64,000 nucleotides of DNA, taken from Pandoraea sp. Its GTDB lineage: Bacteria > Pseudomonadota > Gammaproteobacteria > Burkholderiales > Burkholderiaceae. The stretch is from NCBI RefSeq assembly GCF_004297875.1, contig NZ_SCSK01000022.1, forward strand, positions 1 through 64,000, given 5' to 3'. A program made the translations under genes and the position numbers. Positions 28,429-36,949 of this stretch are shown here, one piece after another. A model generated the notes under the pieces. The model did not search any database, was not told the DNA's origin, and was given only the letters and a program-made list of their open reading frames with translations. Numbering within the stretch: the first letter of the stretch is position 1; every line of letters begins with the position of its first letter.

Positions 28429-30801
28429 ATGACGACCGATCTCGCGGGCGGCATCGGCCACGCCGTGCGCCGCAAGGAAGACTATCGCTTTCTCACCGGT
28501 GCCGGCCAATACACTGACGATGTCCAGATGGAAGGACAGACACACGCGTGCTTCGTGCGCTCGCCCTACGCCCACGCGCGCATTCGCGGCTACCGGCTCG
28601 ACGCCGCGCGGCAAGCGCCCGGCGTGGTGGGAATTTTCACGGGCGAAGATATCAAGCGCGCGGGCATCGGCGGCCTGCCGTGCGGCTGGCTGATTACCGA
28701 CGTGCACGGCCAGCCGATGAAGGAGCCGCCGCACCCGGTGCTGGCCATCGATACGGTGCGCTATGTCGGCGACCAGGTCGCGCTGGTGATCGCCCAGACG
28801 CTGGCGCAGGCGCGCGACGCCGCGGAGTTGGTCGATGTCGATTATGAGCCGCTGGATGCGGTGGTCGCACCCGATGCCGCGGTGCGCGCCGGTGCGCCGG
28901 CGGTCCACGATATCGCACCGGACAACGTATGCTACGTCTGGAGTCTGGGTGACCAGGCGGCGGTCGACGCGGCGATGGCCAAGGCAGCGCATGTCACGCG
29001 CCTGGACTTTGTCAACAACCGGTTGATTCCGAATGCGATCGAACCGCGCGCCGCGGTGGCGCACTACAGCCGCGCCGACGACAGCTATACGCTCTATGTC
29101 GCGAACCAGAACCCGCACGTCGAACGTCTGCTGATGGCCGCTTTCGTGCTGAACCTGCCCGAGCACAAACTGCGCGTGGTGGCGCCCGACGTGGGCGGCG
29201 GCTTCGGCTCGAAGATCTTCCTGTATGCCGAGGAAACCGCGCTGGTATGGGCCAGCAAGCAAATCAACCGCCCGATCAAGTGGACCGCCGAGCGCTCCGA
29301 ATCGTTTCTTTCCGACGCGCACGGGCGCGATCACGTGACCACGGCCGAACTCGGACTCGACGCGAATGGCAAGTTTCTCGCCCTGCGGGTGCACACCAAG
29401 GCCAACCTGGGCGCCTACCTGTCGACCTTTGCCTCGAGCGTGCCGACCATCCTGTATGCGACGTTGCTGGCCGGCCAGTACACCACGCCGGCGATCTTCT
29501 GCGAAGTCACGGGCGTTTTCACGCATACCGCGCCGGTCGACGCCTATCGCGGCGCGGGCCGCCCCGAGGCGACCTATGTGGTCGAGCGCATCGTCGAGAC
29601 CGCGGCGCGCGAGATGAAAATCGATCCGGTCGAGCTGCGGCGTCGCAATTTCGTCACGCAGTTCCCCTATCAAACGCCCGTGGCCTTGTGCTACGACACC
29701 GGCAATTACGGCGCCAGTCTCGACAAGGCGCTGCAACTGGCCGATGTCGCGGGTTTTCCGGCGCGCCGCGAGGCGGCCCGGCAACGCGGCAAACTGCGCG
29801 GACTGGGTTATTCCTGCTACATCGAGGCCTGCGGCCTGGCACCGTCGAATATCGCCGGTCAGCTCGGCGCGCGCGCCGGGTTGTTCGAGGCCGGCGAAGT
29901 GCGCGTGCATCCCACCGGCAAGGTGACCGTATTCACCGGCTCGCACAGCCATGGGCAGGGACACGAGACAACCTTCACACAAATCGTTGCCGATCGGCTC
30001 GGCATCGCCTATGAGGATGTCGACATCGTGCATGGCGACACCGGGCGCGTGCCGTTCGGGATGGGCACCTATGGCTCGCGCTCGCTCGCGGTGGGCGGCT
30101 CGGCGATCGTCAAGGCGCTCGACAAGGTGATCGCCAAGGGCAAGAAAATTGCTGCGCACATGCTTGAGGCGGCCGAAGGCGACATCGAATTCAAAGATGG
30201 CAAATTCAGCGTCACGGGTACCGACAAGGCGCTGCCGTTCGCACAGATCGCCCTGTCCGCCTACGTGCCGCACAACTATCCGCTCGAATCGCTCGAGCCT
30301 GGGCTCGACGAGTCGGCATTCTACGATCCGACCAATTTCACCTATCCGGCCGGGTGTCATATTTGCGAGGTCGAAGTCGACCCCGATACCGGCCAGACCG
30401 AGATCGTCGCCATGACGGCAGTCGACGACTTCGGCAACATCGTCAATCCGATGATCGTCGAGGGCCAGGTGCATGGCGGCCTGGCGCAGGGCATTGGTCA
30501 GGCGCTGCTCGAAGGGTGCGTCTACGACTCCGACAGCGGACAGCTGCTCACGGGCTCCTACATGGATTACGCCATGCCGCGCGCCGACGATCTGCCCAAC
30601 TTCTCGGTGGACACCACCTGTACCCCGTGCACGCACAATCCGCTGGGCGTCAAGGGGTGCGGCGAGGCCGGCGCGATCGGCTCGCCGCCGGCCGTCATCA
30701 ACGCGATCACCGATGCGCTGGGCGTACTGCATCTGGATATGCCGGCGACGCCCGAACGCGTGTGGCGTGCGCTGCAAATGTCGTCCAATGGCCATGCTTG
30801 A
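28429..30801 (+). CDS. coxL: Molybdenum hydroxylase large subunit, form II CoxL
   Basis: A 790-residue catalytic subunit of the xanthine dehydrogenase family, binding molybdopterin-cytosine-dinucleotide. [10 protein letters not shown] near residue 255 and the C-terminal [13 protein letters not shown], with the molybdenum-site Glu, are present. The active-site loop at residues 372-378 reads AYRGAGR. True CO dehydrogenases (form I) carry AYxCSFR there, whose Cys binds copper. So by sequence this is form II, with unknown and probably organic substrate. The subunits lie in the form II order S-L-M. Confidence 0.95.
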   Translation: MTTDLAGGIGHAVRRKEDYRFLTGAGQYTDDVQMEGQTHACFVRSPYAHARIRGYRLDAARQAPGVVGIFTGEDIKRAGIGGLPCGWLITDVHGQPMKEPPHPVLAIDTVRYVGDQVALVIAQTLAQARDAAELVDVDYEPLDAVVAPDAAVRAGAPAVHDIAPDNVCYVWSLGDQAAVDAAMAKAAHVTRLDFVNNRLIPNAIEPRAAVAHYSRADDSYTLYVANQNPHVERLLMAAFVLNLPEHKLRVVAPDVGGGFGSKIFLYAEETALVWASKQINRPIKWTAERSESFLSDAHGRDHVTTAELGLDANGKFLALRVHTKANLGAYLSTFASSVPTILYATLLAGQYTTPAIFCEVTGVFTHTAPVDAYRGAGRPEATYVVERIVETAAREMKIDPVELRRRNFVTQFPYQTPVALCYDTGNYGASLDKALQLADVAGFPARREAARQRGKLRGLGYSCYIEACGLAPSNIAGQLGARAGLFEAGEVRVHPTGKVTVFTGSHSHGQGHETTFTQIVADRLGIAYEDVDIVHGDTGRVPFGMGTYGSRSLAVGGSAIVKALDKVIAKGKKIAAHMLEAAEGDIEFKDGKFSVTGTDKALPFAQIALSAYVPHNYPLESLEPGLDESAFYDPTNFTYPAGCHICEVEVDPDTGQTEIVAMTAVDDFGNIVNPMIVEGQVHGGLAQGIGQALLEGCVYDSDSGQLLTGSYMDYAMPRADDLPNFSVDTTCTPCTHNPLGVKGCGEAGAIGSPPAVINAITDALGVLHLDMPATPERVWRALQMSSNGHA

Positions 30802-30816
30802 AGCGAGGGAGCCCCG

Positions 30817-31617
30817 ATGAAATCATTCAACTACCGTCGTCCGGCTGATCTTGCCGATGCGGCGAAGTGGCTTGCCGCGCATCCCGAGGCCCGCCTGCTG
30901 GCCGGCGGTCAAAGCCTGTTACCGGCGATGAAGTTGCAATTGGCCGCACCCTCCGATCTGATTGATTTGGGGGCTTTGGCCGCGCTCAAGGGCATCCGCG
31001 TCGACGGCACGCAGGTGGTGGTCGGCGCGATGACCTCGCACGCCGAGGTTGCCGCGTCGTCCGAGGTGCGGCGGGCAATCCCCGCGCTGGCGGCGCTGGC
31101 CGACGGTATCGGCGACCGGCAGGTGCGCAATCGCGGCACCCTCGGCGGCTCGCTGGCCAATAACGACCCGGCCGCATGCTATCCCGCCGCGGTGCTTGGC
31201 CTGGGCGCGGTGGTGCGCACCGACCGGCGCGAGATCGCCGCGGACGCCTTCTTCCTCGGCATGTACGAGACCGCGCTGGCGCCCGACGAAATCATCACGG
31301 CGGTGGCGTTCCCCGTGCCGCGCCGCGCCGCGTACCTGAAGTTTCGCCAGCCGGCGTCGCGCTTCGCGCTGGTTGGCGTGTTCGTCAGCGACGGACCGCA
31401 GGGCGTGCGCGTGGCCGTCACTGGCGCAGGTCCGTGCGTGTTTCGCGCGAGCGCGCTCGAGGCCGCGCTGGGCAGGCAGTTCAGCGCCGACGCCTTGCGC
31501 GGCACTACGTTCGATCCGGCCACGCTGAACTCGGACATGCATGCCAGCGCCGAGTATCGCGCGCACTTGATCCCGGTGCTGGCCGGCCGCGCCGTCACCG
31601 CGGCGCTGGCTGCATGA
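30817..31617 (+). CDS. coxM: Molybdenum hydroxylase FAD subunit (CoxM-like)
   Basis: A 266-residue flavoprotein subunit that takes electrons from the CoxS clusters. The FAD-binding motifs AGGQSLLP (residues 29-36) and [12 protein letters not shown] (near 108) match the CoxM/CutM family. Its stop overlaps the coxD start (ATGA), and GGGAG sits before its own ATG. With coxS and coxL it would form the LMS heterotrimer dimer. Confidence 0.94.
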   Translation: MKSFNYRRPADLADAAKWLAAHPEARLLAGGQSLLPAMKLQLAAPSDLIDLGALAALKGIRVDGTQVVVGAMTSHAEVAASSEVRRAIPALAALADGIGDRQVRNRGTLGGSLANNDPAACYPAAVLGLGAVVRTDRREIAADAFFLGMYETALAPDEIITAVAFPVPRRAAYLKFRQPASRFALVGVFVSDGPQGVRVAVTGAGPCVFRASALEAALGRQFSADALRGTTFDPATLNSDMHASAEYRAHLIPVLAGRAVTAALAA

Positions 31618-32570
31618 GTCGCGCGGAAGGCTCGCCGGGCTTGCCCGCGACAGTCGAGGCGGTGCAGGCGGCTTTGGGCGAGGCCGGCTACATCGCCCCG
31701 CGCAATTTGTCGACCGCGATTTTTCTGGCGCTGCGCATGGGCCGCCCGCTGTTTCTCGAGGGCGAGGCTGGCGTTGGCAAAACCGAGGTCGGCAAGGCCC
31801 TGGCCCGCATGCTGGGGCGACGGCTGATCCGCTTGCAATGCTACGAAGGGCTTGATATCTCGGCCGCGGCTTACGAGTGGAACTACGCGCGCCAGATGCT
31901 CGAGATCCGTCTGGCCGAGGCCACGCGCGCCGCACCCACGCTGGACAACCACGCGCTCAGCGCACATCTGTACAGCGAGACATTCCTGCTCAAGCGGCCG
32001 CTCTTGCAAGCGCTGGAGGCCGACGCGGCCGGTCCGCCGATTCTGCTGATCGACGAACTGGACCGGGCCGACGAGCCCTTCGAGGCCTTTTTGCTGGAGG
32101 TCCTGTCGGACTTCCAGTTGACCATCCCCGAACTCGGCACGATCCGCGCGGCCGTGCCGCCGGTGGTGGTGCTGACCTCCAATCGCACCCGCGAGATCCA
32201 CGACGCCATCAAACGCCGCTGCCTGTATCACTGGGTCGATTATCCGAGTGCCGCGCGCGAACTGGAGATTCTGCAGCGCAAGGTGCCGGATGCGCCGGCT
32301 GCACTGTCGCGCCAGGTGGTCGCGTTCGTGCAGCGCCTGCGCGGCGCCGATCTGTTCAAATCGCCCGGCGTGGCCGAGACCATCGATTGGACGCGTGCGC
32401 TGACTACGCTGGACCAACTGGTGCTCGATCCGGAAACGATCGATGCCACGCTCGGCGCGCTGCTCAAGTATCAGGACGATCTGCTGCGCGTGCAGGGCCA
32501 GGTCGCCGCCGATATGTTGCGGGACATCCAGGCAGGCCTGGCGCAGGCACCGCTGGGCGCTTTATCGTGA
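31614..32570 (+). CDS. coxD: MoxR-family AAA ATPase (CoxD-like)
   Basis: A 318-residue AAA+ ATPase. Walker A GEAGVGKT lies at residues 50-57, Walker B LLIDELDRAD near 148, and sensor/arginine region SNRTREIHDAIKRRC near 190. In Oligotropha carboxidovorans CoxD is needed to build the copper-sulfur site of CO dehydrogenase. Its role beside a form II enzyme is less clear but presumably maturation. The start overlaps coxM (ATGA), and the end overlaps the GTG of the VWA gene, indicating strict coupling. Confidence 0.92.
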   Translation: MSRAEGSPGLPATVEAVQAALGEAGYIAPRNLSTAIFLALRMGRPLFLEGEAGVGKTEVGKALARMLGRRLIRLQCYEGLDISAAAYEWNYARQMLEIRLAEATRAAPTLDNHALSAHLYSETFLLKRPLLQALEADAAGPPILLIDELDRADEPFEAFLLEVLSDFQLTIPELGTIRAAVPPVVVLTSNRTREIHDAIKRRCLYHWVDYPSAARELEILQRKVPDAPAALSRQVVAFVQRLRGADLFKSPGVAETIDWTRALTTLDQLVLDPETIDATLGALLKYQDDLLRVQGQVAADMLRDIQAGLAQAPLGALS

Positions 32571-33733
32571 TCGACGCAGTGGCGCCCGCCGGCAAGCTCG
32601 CCGAGAACCTGCTGCATTTCGCCCGCGTGCTGCGCGCGGCGGGCGTGCCCGTGGGCCCGGCACAGGTTGCCGATGCGCTGGTTGCCGTGCAGCTGGTCGG
32701 GGTCGAGCGGCGCGACGACTGGTACGTGGCGCTGGCGGCGCTGTTCCTGACGCGGCACGAGCAGCGGCCGCTGTTCGATCAGGCTTTCCATGTATTTTGG
32801 CGTGCGCCCGATCTGCTTGGCCAGGCGCAGCGCCTGCTGTTGCCGCAGATTGCCGGGCGCCTGCCGCGCACCCGCGAGCTCAGCCCGCGCCTGGCCCACG
32901 CTTTCGCGCCGAACGGACTCGAGCAGCCGGCCGTTGGGGCACCTGCCGAACAGCAGGAATTCGACGCGGTGCTCGAATTCTCCGCACGAGAGCGATTGCA
33001 GTCGCGCGATTTCGAGCAGATGACGCCGGCGGAATGGGAAGTGGCGCAGCGCTGCGCAGGGCGCCTCGCGCTGCCGTTGCGACCCGTGATCACGCGCCGC
33101 TGGCGACCCGGCCAGCCAGGTGCTGTCGACATGCGGCAGACTTTGCGCGCGAGCCTGCGGTGCGCAGGCGAACCGGTGCTGTTGCGCCATCGCCGCCAGA
33201 TACGTCGCACTCCGCCGCTGGTGGCGCTGTGCGACATTTCCGGCTCGATGCATCGCTACACCCGTGTGCTGCTGCATTTCCTTCATGCGCTCGGGCAGCA
33301 GCAGAAGCTGTCGGTGTTCCTGTTCGGCACGCGCCTGAGCAACATCACCCGCTGTCTGCGCGCACGCGACGTGGATGATGCGATGCGCGCGGTCAGCCGT
33401 GCGGTGCCGGACTGGTCCGGCGGCACGCGCATCGGCCCCTGCCTCGAACAGTTCAATCGTGCCTGGGCCCGGCGCGTGCTCACGCAGCGGGCCGCGGTGC
33501 TGCTCGTGACCGACGGCCTCGATCGTGCCGAACCGGGCGTGTTGCAGGCCGCCATGCAACACTTGCGATTGGCCAGCCGGCAAATCCTGTGGCTCAATCC
33601 GCTGCTGCGGTACGACGGGTTCGAACCCAAGGCCGCCGGCATTCGTGTCATGCTACCGCTGGTCGACCGGCATCTGCCGGCGCACAATCTCGATTCGCTC
33701 GCGCAACTGGCGCAGGTGCTGCGCGGCGCGTGA
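32567..33733 (+). CDS. coxE: VWA-domain maturation protein (CoxE-like)
   Basis: A 388-residue protein from a GTG that overlaps the coxD stop (GTGA). The C-terminal von Willebrand A domain starts near residue 215, with the metal-ion-dependent adhesion motif DISGS at 223-227 and later LVTDGLDRAEPG. The N-terminal half is helical. MoxR ATPases usually work with such VWA partners. Upstream in-frame sequence lies in coxD and is not counted. Confidence 0.9.
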   Translation: MIDAVAPAGKLAENLLHFARVLRAAGVPVGPAQVADALVAVQLVGVERRDDWYVALAALFLTRHEQRPLFDQAFHVFWRAPDLLGQAQRLLLPQIAGRLPRTRELSPRLAHAFAPNGLEQPAVGAPAEQQEFDAVLEFSARERLQSRDFEQMTPAEWEVAQRCAGRLALPLRPVITRRWRPGQPGAVDMRQTLRASLRCAGEPVLLRHRRQIRRTPPLVALCDISGSMHRYTRVLLHFLHALGQQQKLSVFLFGTRLSNITRCLRARDVDDAMRAVSRAVPDWSGGTRIGPCLEQFNRAWARRVLTQRAAVLLVTDGLDRAEPGVLQAAMQHLRLASRQILWLNPLLRYDGFEPKAAGIRVMLPLVDRHLPAHNLDSLAQLAQVLRGA

Positions 33734-33773
33734 GCAGCGGCGCCGCAATCCGTTCAAGCCAAGGAGGTTGGTC

Positions 33774-34373
33774 ATGGAAATGCAGAATTCCCGCGTGCTG
33801 CCCGTGTCGCAGGAGGCCGTGTGGCAGGCGCTCAACGACCCGGCGGTGCTGCGCCAGTGCATTCCCGGGTGCGAATCGCTGGAGCGCACCGCCGACGACA
33901 CCTACGACGTCGCAATGCTTGCCTCGGTCGGCCCCGTCAAGGCCCATTTCAAGGGGCGCATGACGCTGGCCGACGTGGTGCCCCCTACCTCTTACGTACT
34001 GCGCTTCGACGGGCAGGGCGGGGCCGCCGGTTTCGGCCGCGGCGAGGCGCAGGTCACGCTTGCCGCGCAGGGTGCGGCCGAGACACTGCTGACTTATCAC
34101 GTCAAGGCCCAGGTCGGCGGCAAGCTGGCCCAGCTTGGTTCGCGGCTGGTCGATGGGGCTGCGCGCAAGCTGGCGGACGACTTTTTCTCACGCTTTACTG
34201 ACGCGCTGGGTGTTGCCTCCGGTGCACCGGGTTCCCCTCAGGCCGAGGCTGCCTCAACCGAAGCCGAGACGGCCGCGCGCCAGCCCACGCCGGCGGTGCG
34301 GCGGCTGTGGCTGTGGGTTGCGCTGGCCGCTGCCGTCGTCGTTGCGGTGCTGTATGGCGGTCATGTGCGTTAG
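33774..34373 (+). CDS. coxG: CoxG-like membrane-anchoring protein (SRPBCC domain)
   Basis: A 199-residue protein with an SRPBCC/polyketide-cyclase-like domain in the first 150 residues (VLRQCIPGCESLE, PTSYVLRFDGQGG). An Ala/Thr/Glu-rich linker and one C-terminal membrane helix at about 176-194 follow. CoxG recruits CO dehydrogenase to the cytoplasmic membrane in O. carboxidovorans, and the tail anchor seen here fits that. AAGGAGG precedes ATG 33774. It follows coxE by 40 bases. Confidence 0.92.
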   Translation: MEMQNSRVLPVSQEAVWQALNDPAVLRQCIPGCESLERTADDTYDVAMLASVGPVKAHFKGRMTLADVVPPTSYVLRFDGQGGAAGFGRGEAQVTLAAQGAAETLLTYHVKAQVGGKLAQLGSRLVDGAARKLADDFFSRFTDALGVASGAPGSPQAEAASTEAETAARQPTPAVRRLWLWVALAAAVVVAVLYGGHVR

Positions 34374-34385
34374 GTATGCCGTGCC

Positions 34386-34757
34386 ATGAGTGAGATCGGC
34401 TATGACTTGCGGGTGCGGATTCGTTGTGGCGAGGCGCGCGTGCTGGGGCCCGGCAAGGTGCAATTGCTGCAGGCCATCGAGCAAACCGGATCGATCTCTG
34501 CCGCGGCGCGGCAACTGGGGATGTCGTACCGCCGTGCATGGCTGCTGGTCGAGGCAATGAACCGGGATTTTCGCGAACCGGTGGTGACGCGCCACATCGG
34601 TGGCGTAGCCGGCGGCGGCGCGAACGTCACGCCGTTCGGCCACACCGTGCTGGAGGCTTACGCGCGCCTCGAGGCCGATCTGCGCAAACAGCTCGACACC
34701 CGCGCAGCGGCGTTTGCGCCGCTGCTCAATCCGGCGTGCGCCGACCGTTCGGCGTGA
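34386..34757 (+). CDS. ModE-like winged-helix regulator without molybdate-binding domain
   Basis: A 123-residue DNA-binding protein with the ModE N-terminal helix-turn-helix: GKVQLLQAIEQTGSISAAARQLGMSYRRAWLL at about residues 23-54, then NVTPFGHTVLE. The molybdate-binding MOP domains of full ModE are absent, so it cannot sense molybdate the classical way. It lies 12 bases after coxG on the same strand, suggesting it regulates this molybdoenzyme operon or molybdate uptake. Target unknown. Confidence 0.88.
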   Translation: MSEIGYDLRVRIRCGEARVLGPGKVQLLQAIEQTGSISAAARQLGMSYRRAWLLVEAMNRDFREPVVTRHIGGVAGGGANVTPFGHTVLEAYARLEADLRKQLDTRAAAFAPLLNPACADRSA

Positions 34758-34764
34758 GCCTGCC

Positions 34765-35412
34765 TCATTTCGCCGCGGTCACGCGCAGTGCCGGGCTATA
34801 GCGCAACATATCGAAGAAGCCATCGGCCATTGCGCCGGCTTCGGCCTCGAGGTCGAAGCTGCCCGGCATGAACAGCCAGTTGCCGATCAGGCCGGTCAGC
34901 ATCGCGTGCATCAGCACAGCTGCGCGCCGCGTATCGAGGTCGGCTGGCAATTGCCCCAGAGACACCGCGTCGCACAAGCAACGCTCCATGCGGCTGCGCC
35001 CATCGGCGCAGGCCTCCTGGTGGCGTTCCATCACCGGGCCCATTTCCTCGGTGTATTCGCATTTATGAAACAGGATGTCGAGCACCCGGCGGCGGTGCGG
35101 ATTGCGCGCGGTCTCGCACAACACCTGGGTGAATACGCGGTGCAGCGTCCGAGCCGGGTCGGAGTCGGGGTCGCTGGTCCGGCAGCGCTCGACCATAGTC
35201 TCCATCGGCAGGCGGATGCGGTCGAACATGGCCGTGAACAGATCCGCCTTGTTCTTGAAATGCCAGTAAATCGCGCCGCGCGTGACGCCGGCGGCCGTCG
35301 CGATATCGGCCAGCGAGGTGCGTGAGACACCCTGCTCGAAAAACACCTGTTCGGCGGCATCGAGAATCTGGTGGCGGGTTTCGAGGGCCTCTTCCTTGGT
35401 TCGGCGGACCAT
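34765..35412 (-). CDS. TetR-family repressor of the RND pump (AcrR/TtgR/BpeR-like)
   Basis: A 215-residue regulator. The N-terminal HTH (SLADIATAAGVTRGAIYWHFKNKADLF, residues about 33-57) is typical of AcrR-type repressors. The C-terminal domain would bind inducers. It is divergent from the efflux operon, and the 18-base palindrome at 35511-35528 lies in the shared promoter region. The arrangement equals bpeR-bpeAB-oprB of Burkholderia. Confidence 0.93.
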   Translation of the reverse strand: MVRRTKEEALETRHQILDAAEQVFFEQGVSRTSLADIATAAGVTRGAIYWHFKNKADLFTAMFDRIRLPMETMVERCRTSDPDSDPARTLHRVFTQVLCETARNPHRRRVLDILFHKCEYTEEMGPVMERHQEACADGRSRMERCLCDAVSLGQLPADLDTRRAAVLMHAMLTGLIGNWLFMPGSFDLEAEAGAMADGFFDMLRYSPALRVTAAK

Positions 35413-35510
35413 TTTTGCGGTTCTCCGGGTCGTGTCGTTATGCCGCCGGGATTTGCGTCAAACGGCTTTTTACTATGCGGAACCGATCATTACAACGTAT
35501 TTCAATTAAA

Positions 35511-35537
35511 ACATTCATTAATGAATGTATATATAAT
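35511..35537. promoter_or_regulatory. Palindromic operator and -10 box of the efflux operon
   Basis: ACATTCATTAATGAATGT is a perfect 18-base palindrome at 35511-35528, similar in style to AcrR operators. TATAAT at 35532-35537 follows directly. Repressor bound here would cover the spacer of the plus-strand promoter. The remaining 331-base intergenic stretch (35413-35743) holds no gene, and the efflux leader is about 195 bases long. Confidence 0.75.
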
Positions 35538-35743
35538 AGCAGCCGCACAACGGACGAGCCATACCAATTGCCACACGCATGACGGCGTCGCCGCCAGTAG
35601 CCGGATTGCCAGGCAAGCCCGGGCAGCGCCAGGCGACACACGTCTCGTTCCTCGGCGCCACGGCGCCGGGCGCTCCCTGGCGATCACGATGCTGCCGCTT
35701 ATCCCGTTACTGAATAACTCAGCCTAGACACAGAGGTCGCTCT

Positions 35744-36934
35744 ATGCGTTTTGGTCGGATTTCCACGCGTTTGATCTACGCCGTTGCCGCGGTTTCGGCT
35801 CTGCTGCTGGGCGGCTGTGCCAGGAAACAGGCGCCGTCGCCGAAGCCATTCGAAGTCGGCGTGGTCACGGTGCACGCGCAGAGCGTGCCGGTGACCTCGG
35901 AATTGCCGGGGCGCACCTCGGCTTACCTGGTGGCACAGGTGCGCGCCCGCGTGGATGGCATTGTGCTGCGTCGCGAATTTACCGAGGGTGGTCAGGTCAA
36001 GGCCGGCCAGCGTCTTTATCTGATCGATCCGGCACCCTATCGGGCGGCGCTGGACAGCGCTCGCGCGACGCTGCAAAAGGCGCGCGCGAATCTGACCTCG
36101 ACCTCGGCGCTGGCGGCCCGCTATAAAGTGCTGGTGGCCGCGCACGCGGTCAGCAAGCAGGATTACGACAATGCCGCAGCCGCGCAGGAACAGGCAGCCG
36201 CCGACGTCGCCGCAGGCAAGGCGGCGGTGGAAACCGCGCGCATCAATCTCGGCTACACCGACGTGACGTCCCCTATCACCGGCACCATCGGTGTGTCGAA
36301 CGTCACGCCAGGCGCCTATGTGCAGGCGAGCGCGGCGACGCTGATGGCGACCGTGCAACAAACCGACCCGATCTACGTCGACGTCACGCAATCGACGGTC
36401 GATCTGCTGCGCCTGCGCCGCGCGCTGGCCGACGGCCGGCTGCAATCGGCCGGCCCCAACGAGGCCAGGGTAAAGCTCGTGCTGGACGACGGTTCGATTT
36501 ATCCGCTTGAGGGCAAACTCGAATTCACCGACATCACGGTCGATCAGACCACCGGCACGGTCACGCTGCGCGCGGTTTTCCCGAATCCGAAGCATGAATT
36601 GCTGCCCGGCATGTTCGTGCGGGCGCGCCTGGAAGAGGGTGTCAACGACCGCGCGATCCTGGTGCCTCAGATCGGCGTCACGCACGATGCCAAGGGCACG
36701 CCCACCGCGCTGGTGGTCGGCGCCGATGACAAGGTGGCACTGCGCACGCTGAGCGCCAGCCAGACCTACGGCAACGACTGGATTGTCAATAGCGGCCTCG
36801 AGCCGGGCGATAAGGTCATCGTAGCCGGCCTGCAGAAGGTGCAGCCCGGGATGACGGTCAAACCGGTCGAGCAGCCGATGCCGCCGGTGAATGCCTCCGG
36901 CGCGGCGGCTGCCGCGCCGGGGCAGGCACAATAA
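35744..36934 (+). CDS. RND efflux periplasmic adaptor lipoprotein (AcrA/MexA/BpeA-like)
   Basis: A 396-residue membrane fusion protein linking pump and outer-membrane channel. The signal peptide ends in lipobox LLGGC with lipidated Cys25. The split lipoyl/hairpin architecture is visible: RARVDGIVLRREFTEGGQV near residue 68, coiled-coil to about 165, then DVTSPITGTIG near 178 and the beta-barrel domain with QTDPIYVDVTQ. It is first in a three-gene operon, 15 bases before the pump gene. Confidence 0.96.
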   Translation: MRFGRISTRLIYAVAAVSALLLGGCARKQAPSPKPFEVGVVTVHAQSVPVTSELPGRTSAYLVAQVRARVDGIVLRREFTEGGQVKAGQRLYLIDPAPYRAALDSARATLQKARANLTSTSALAARYKVLVAAHAVSKQDYDNAAAAQEQAAADVAAGKAAVETARINLGYTDVTSPITGTIGVSNVTPGAYVQASAATLMATVQQTDPIYVDVTQSTVDLLRLRRALADGRLQSAGPNEARVKLVLDDGSIYPLEGKLEFTDITVDQTTGTVTLRAVFPNPKHELLPGMFVRARLEEGVNDRAILVPQIGVTHDAKGTPTALVVGADDKVALRTLSASQTYGNDWIVNSGLEPGDKVIVAGLQKVQPGMTVKPVEQPMPPVNASGAAAAAPGQAQ

Positions 36935-36949
36935 GCGGGAGCCCGGTTC

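Noticed and set aside
27951..33733. Aerobic carbon monoxide dehydrogenase
   Set aside because: The CoxL loop is AYRGAGR rather than AYxCSFR, so the copper ligand is missing. I keep the cox names for gene order only.
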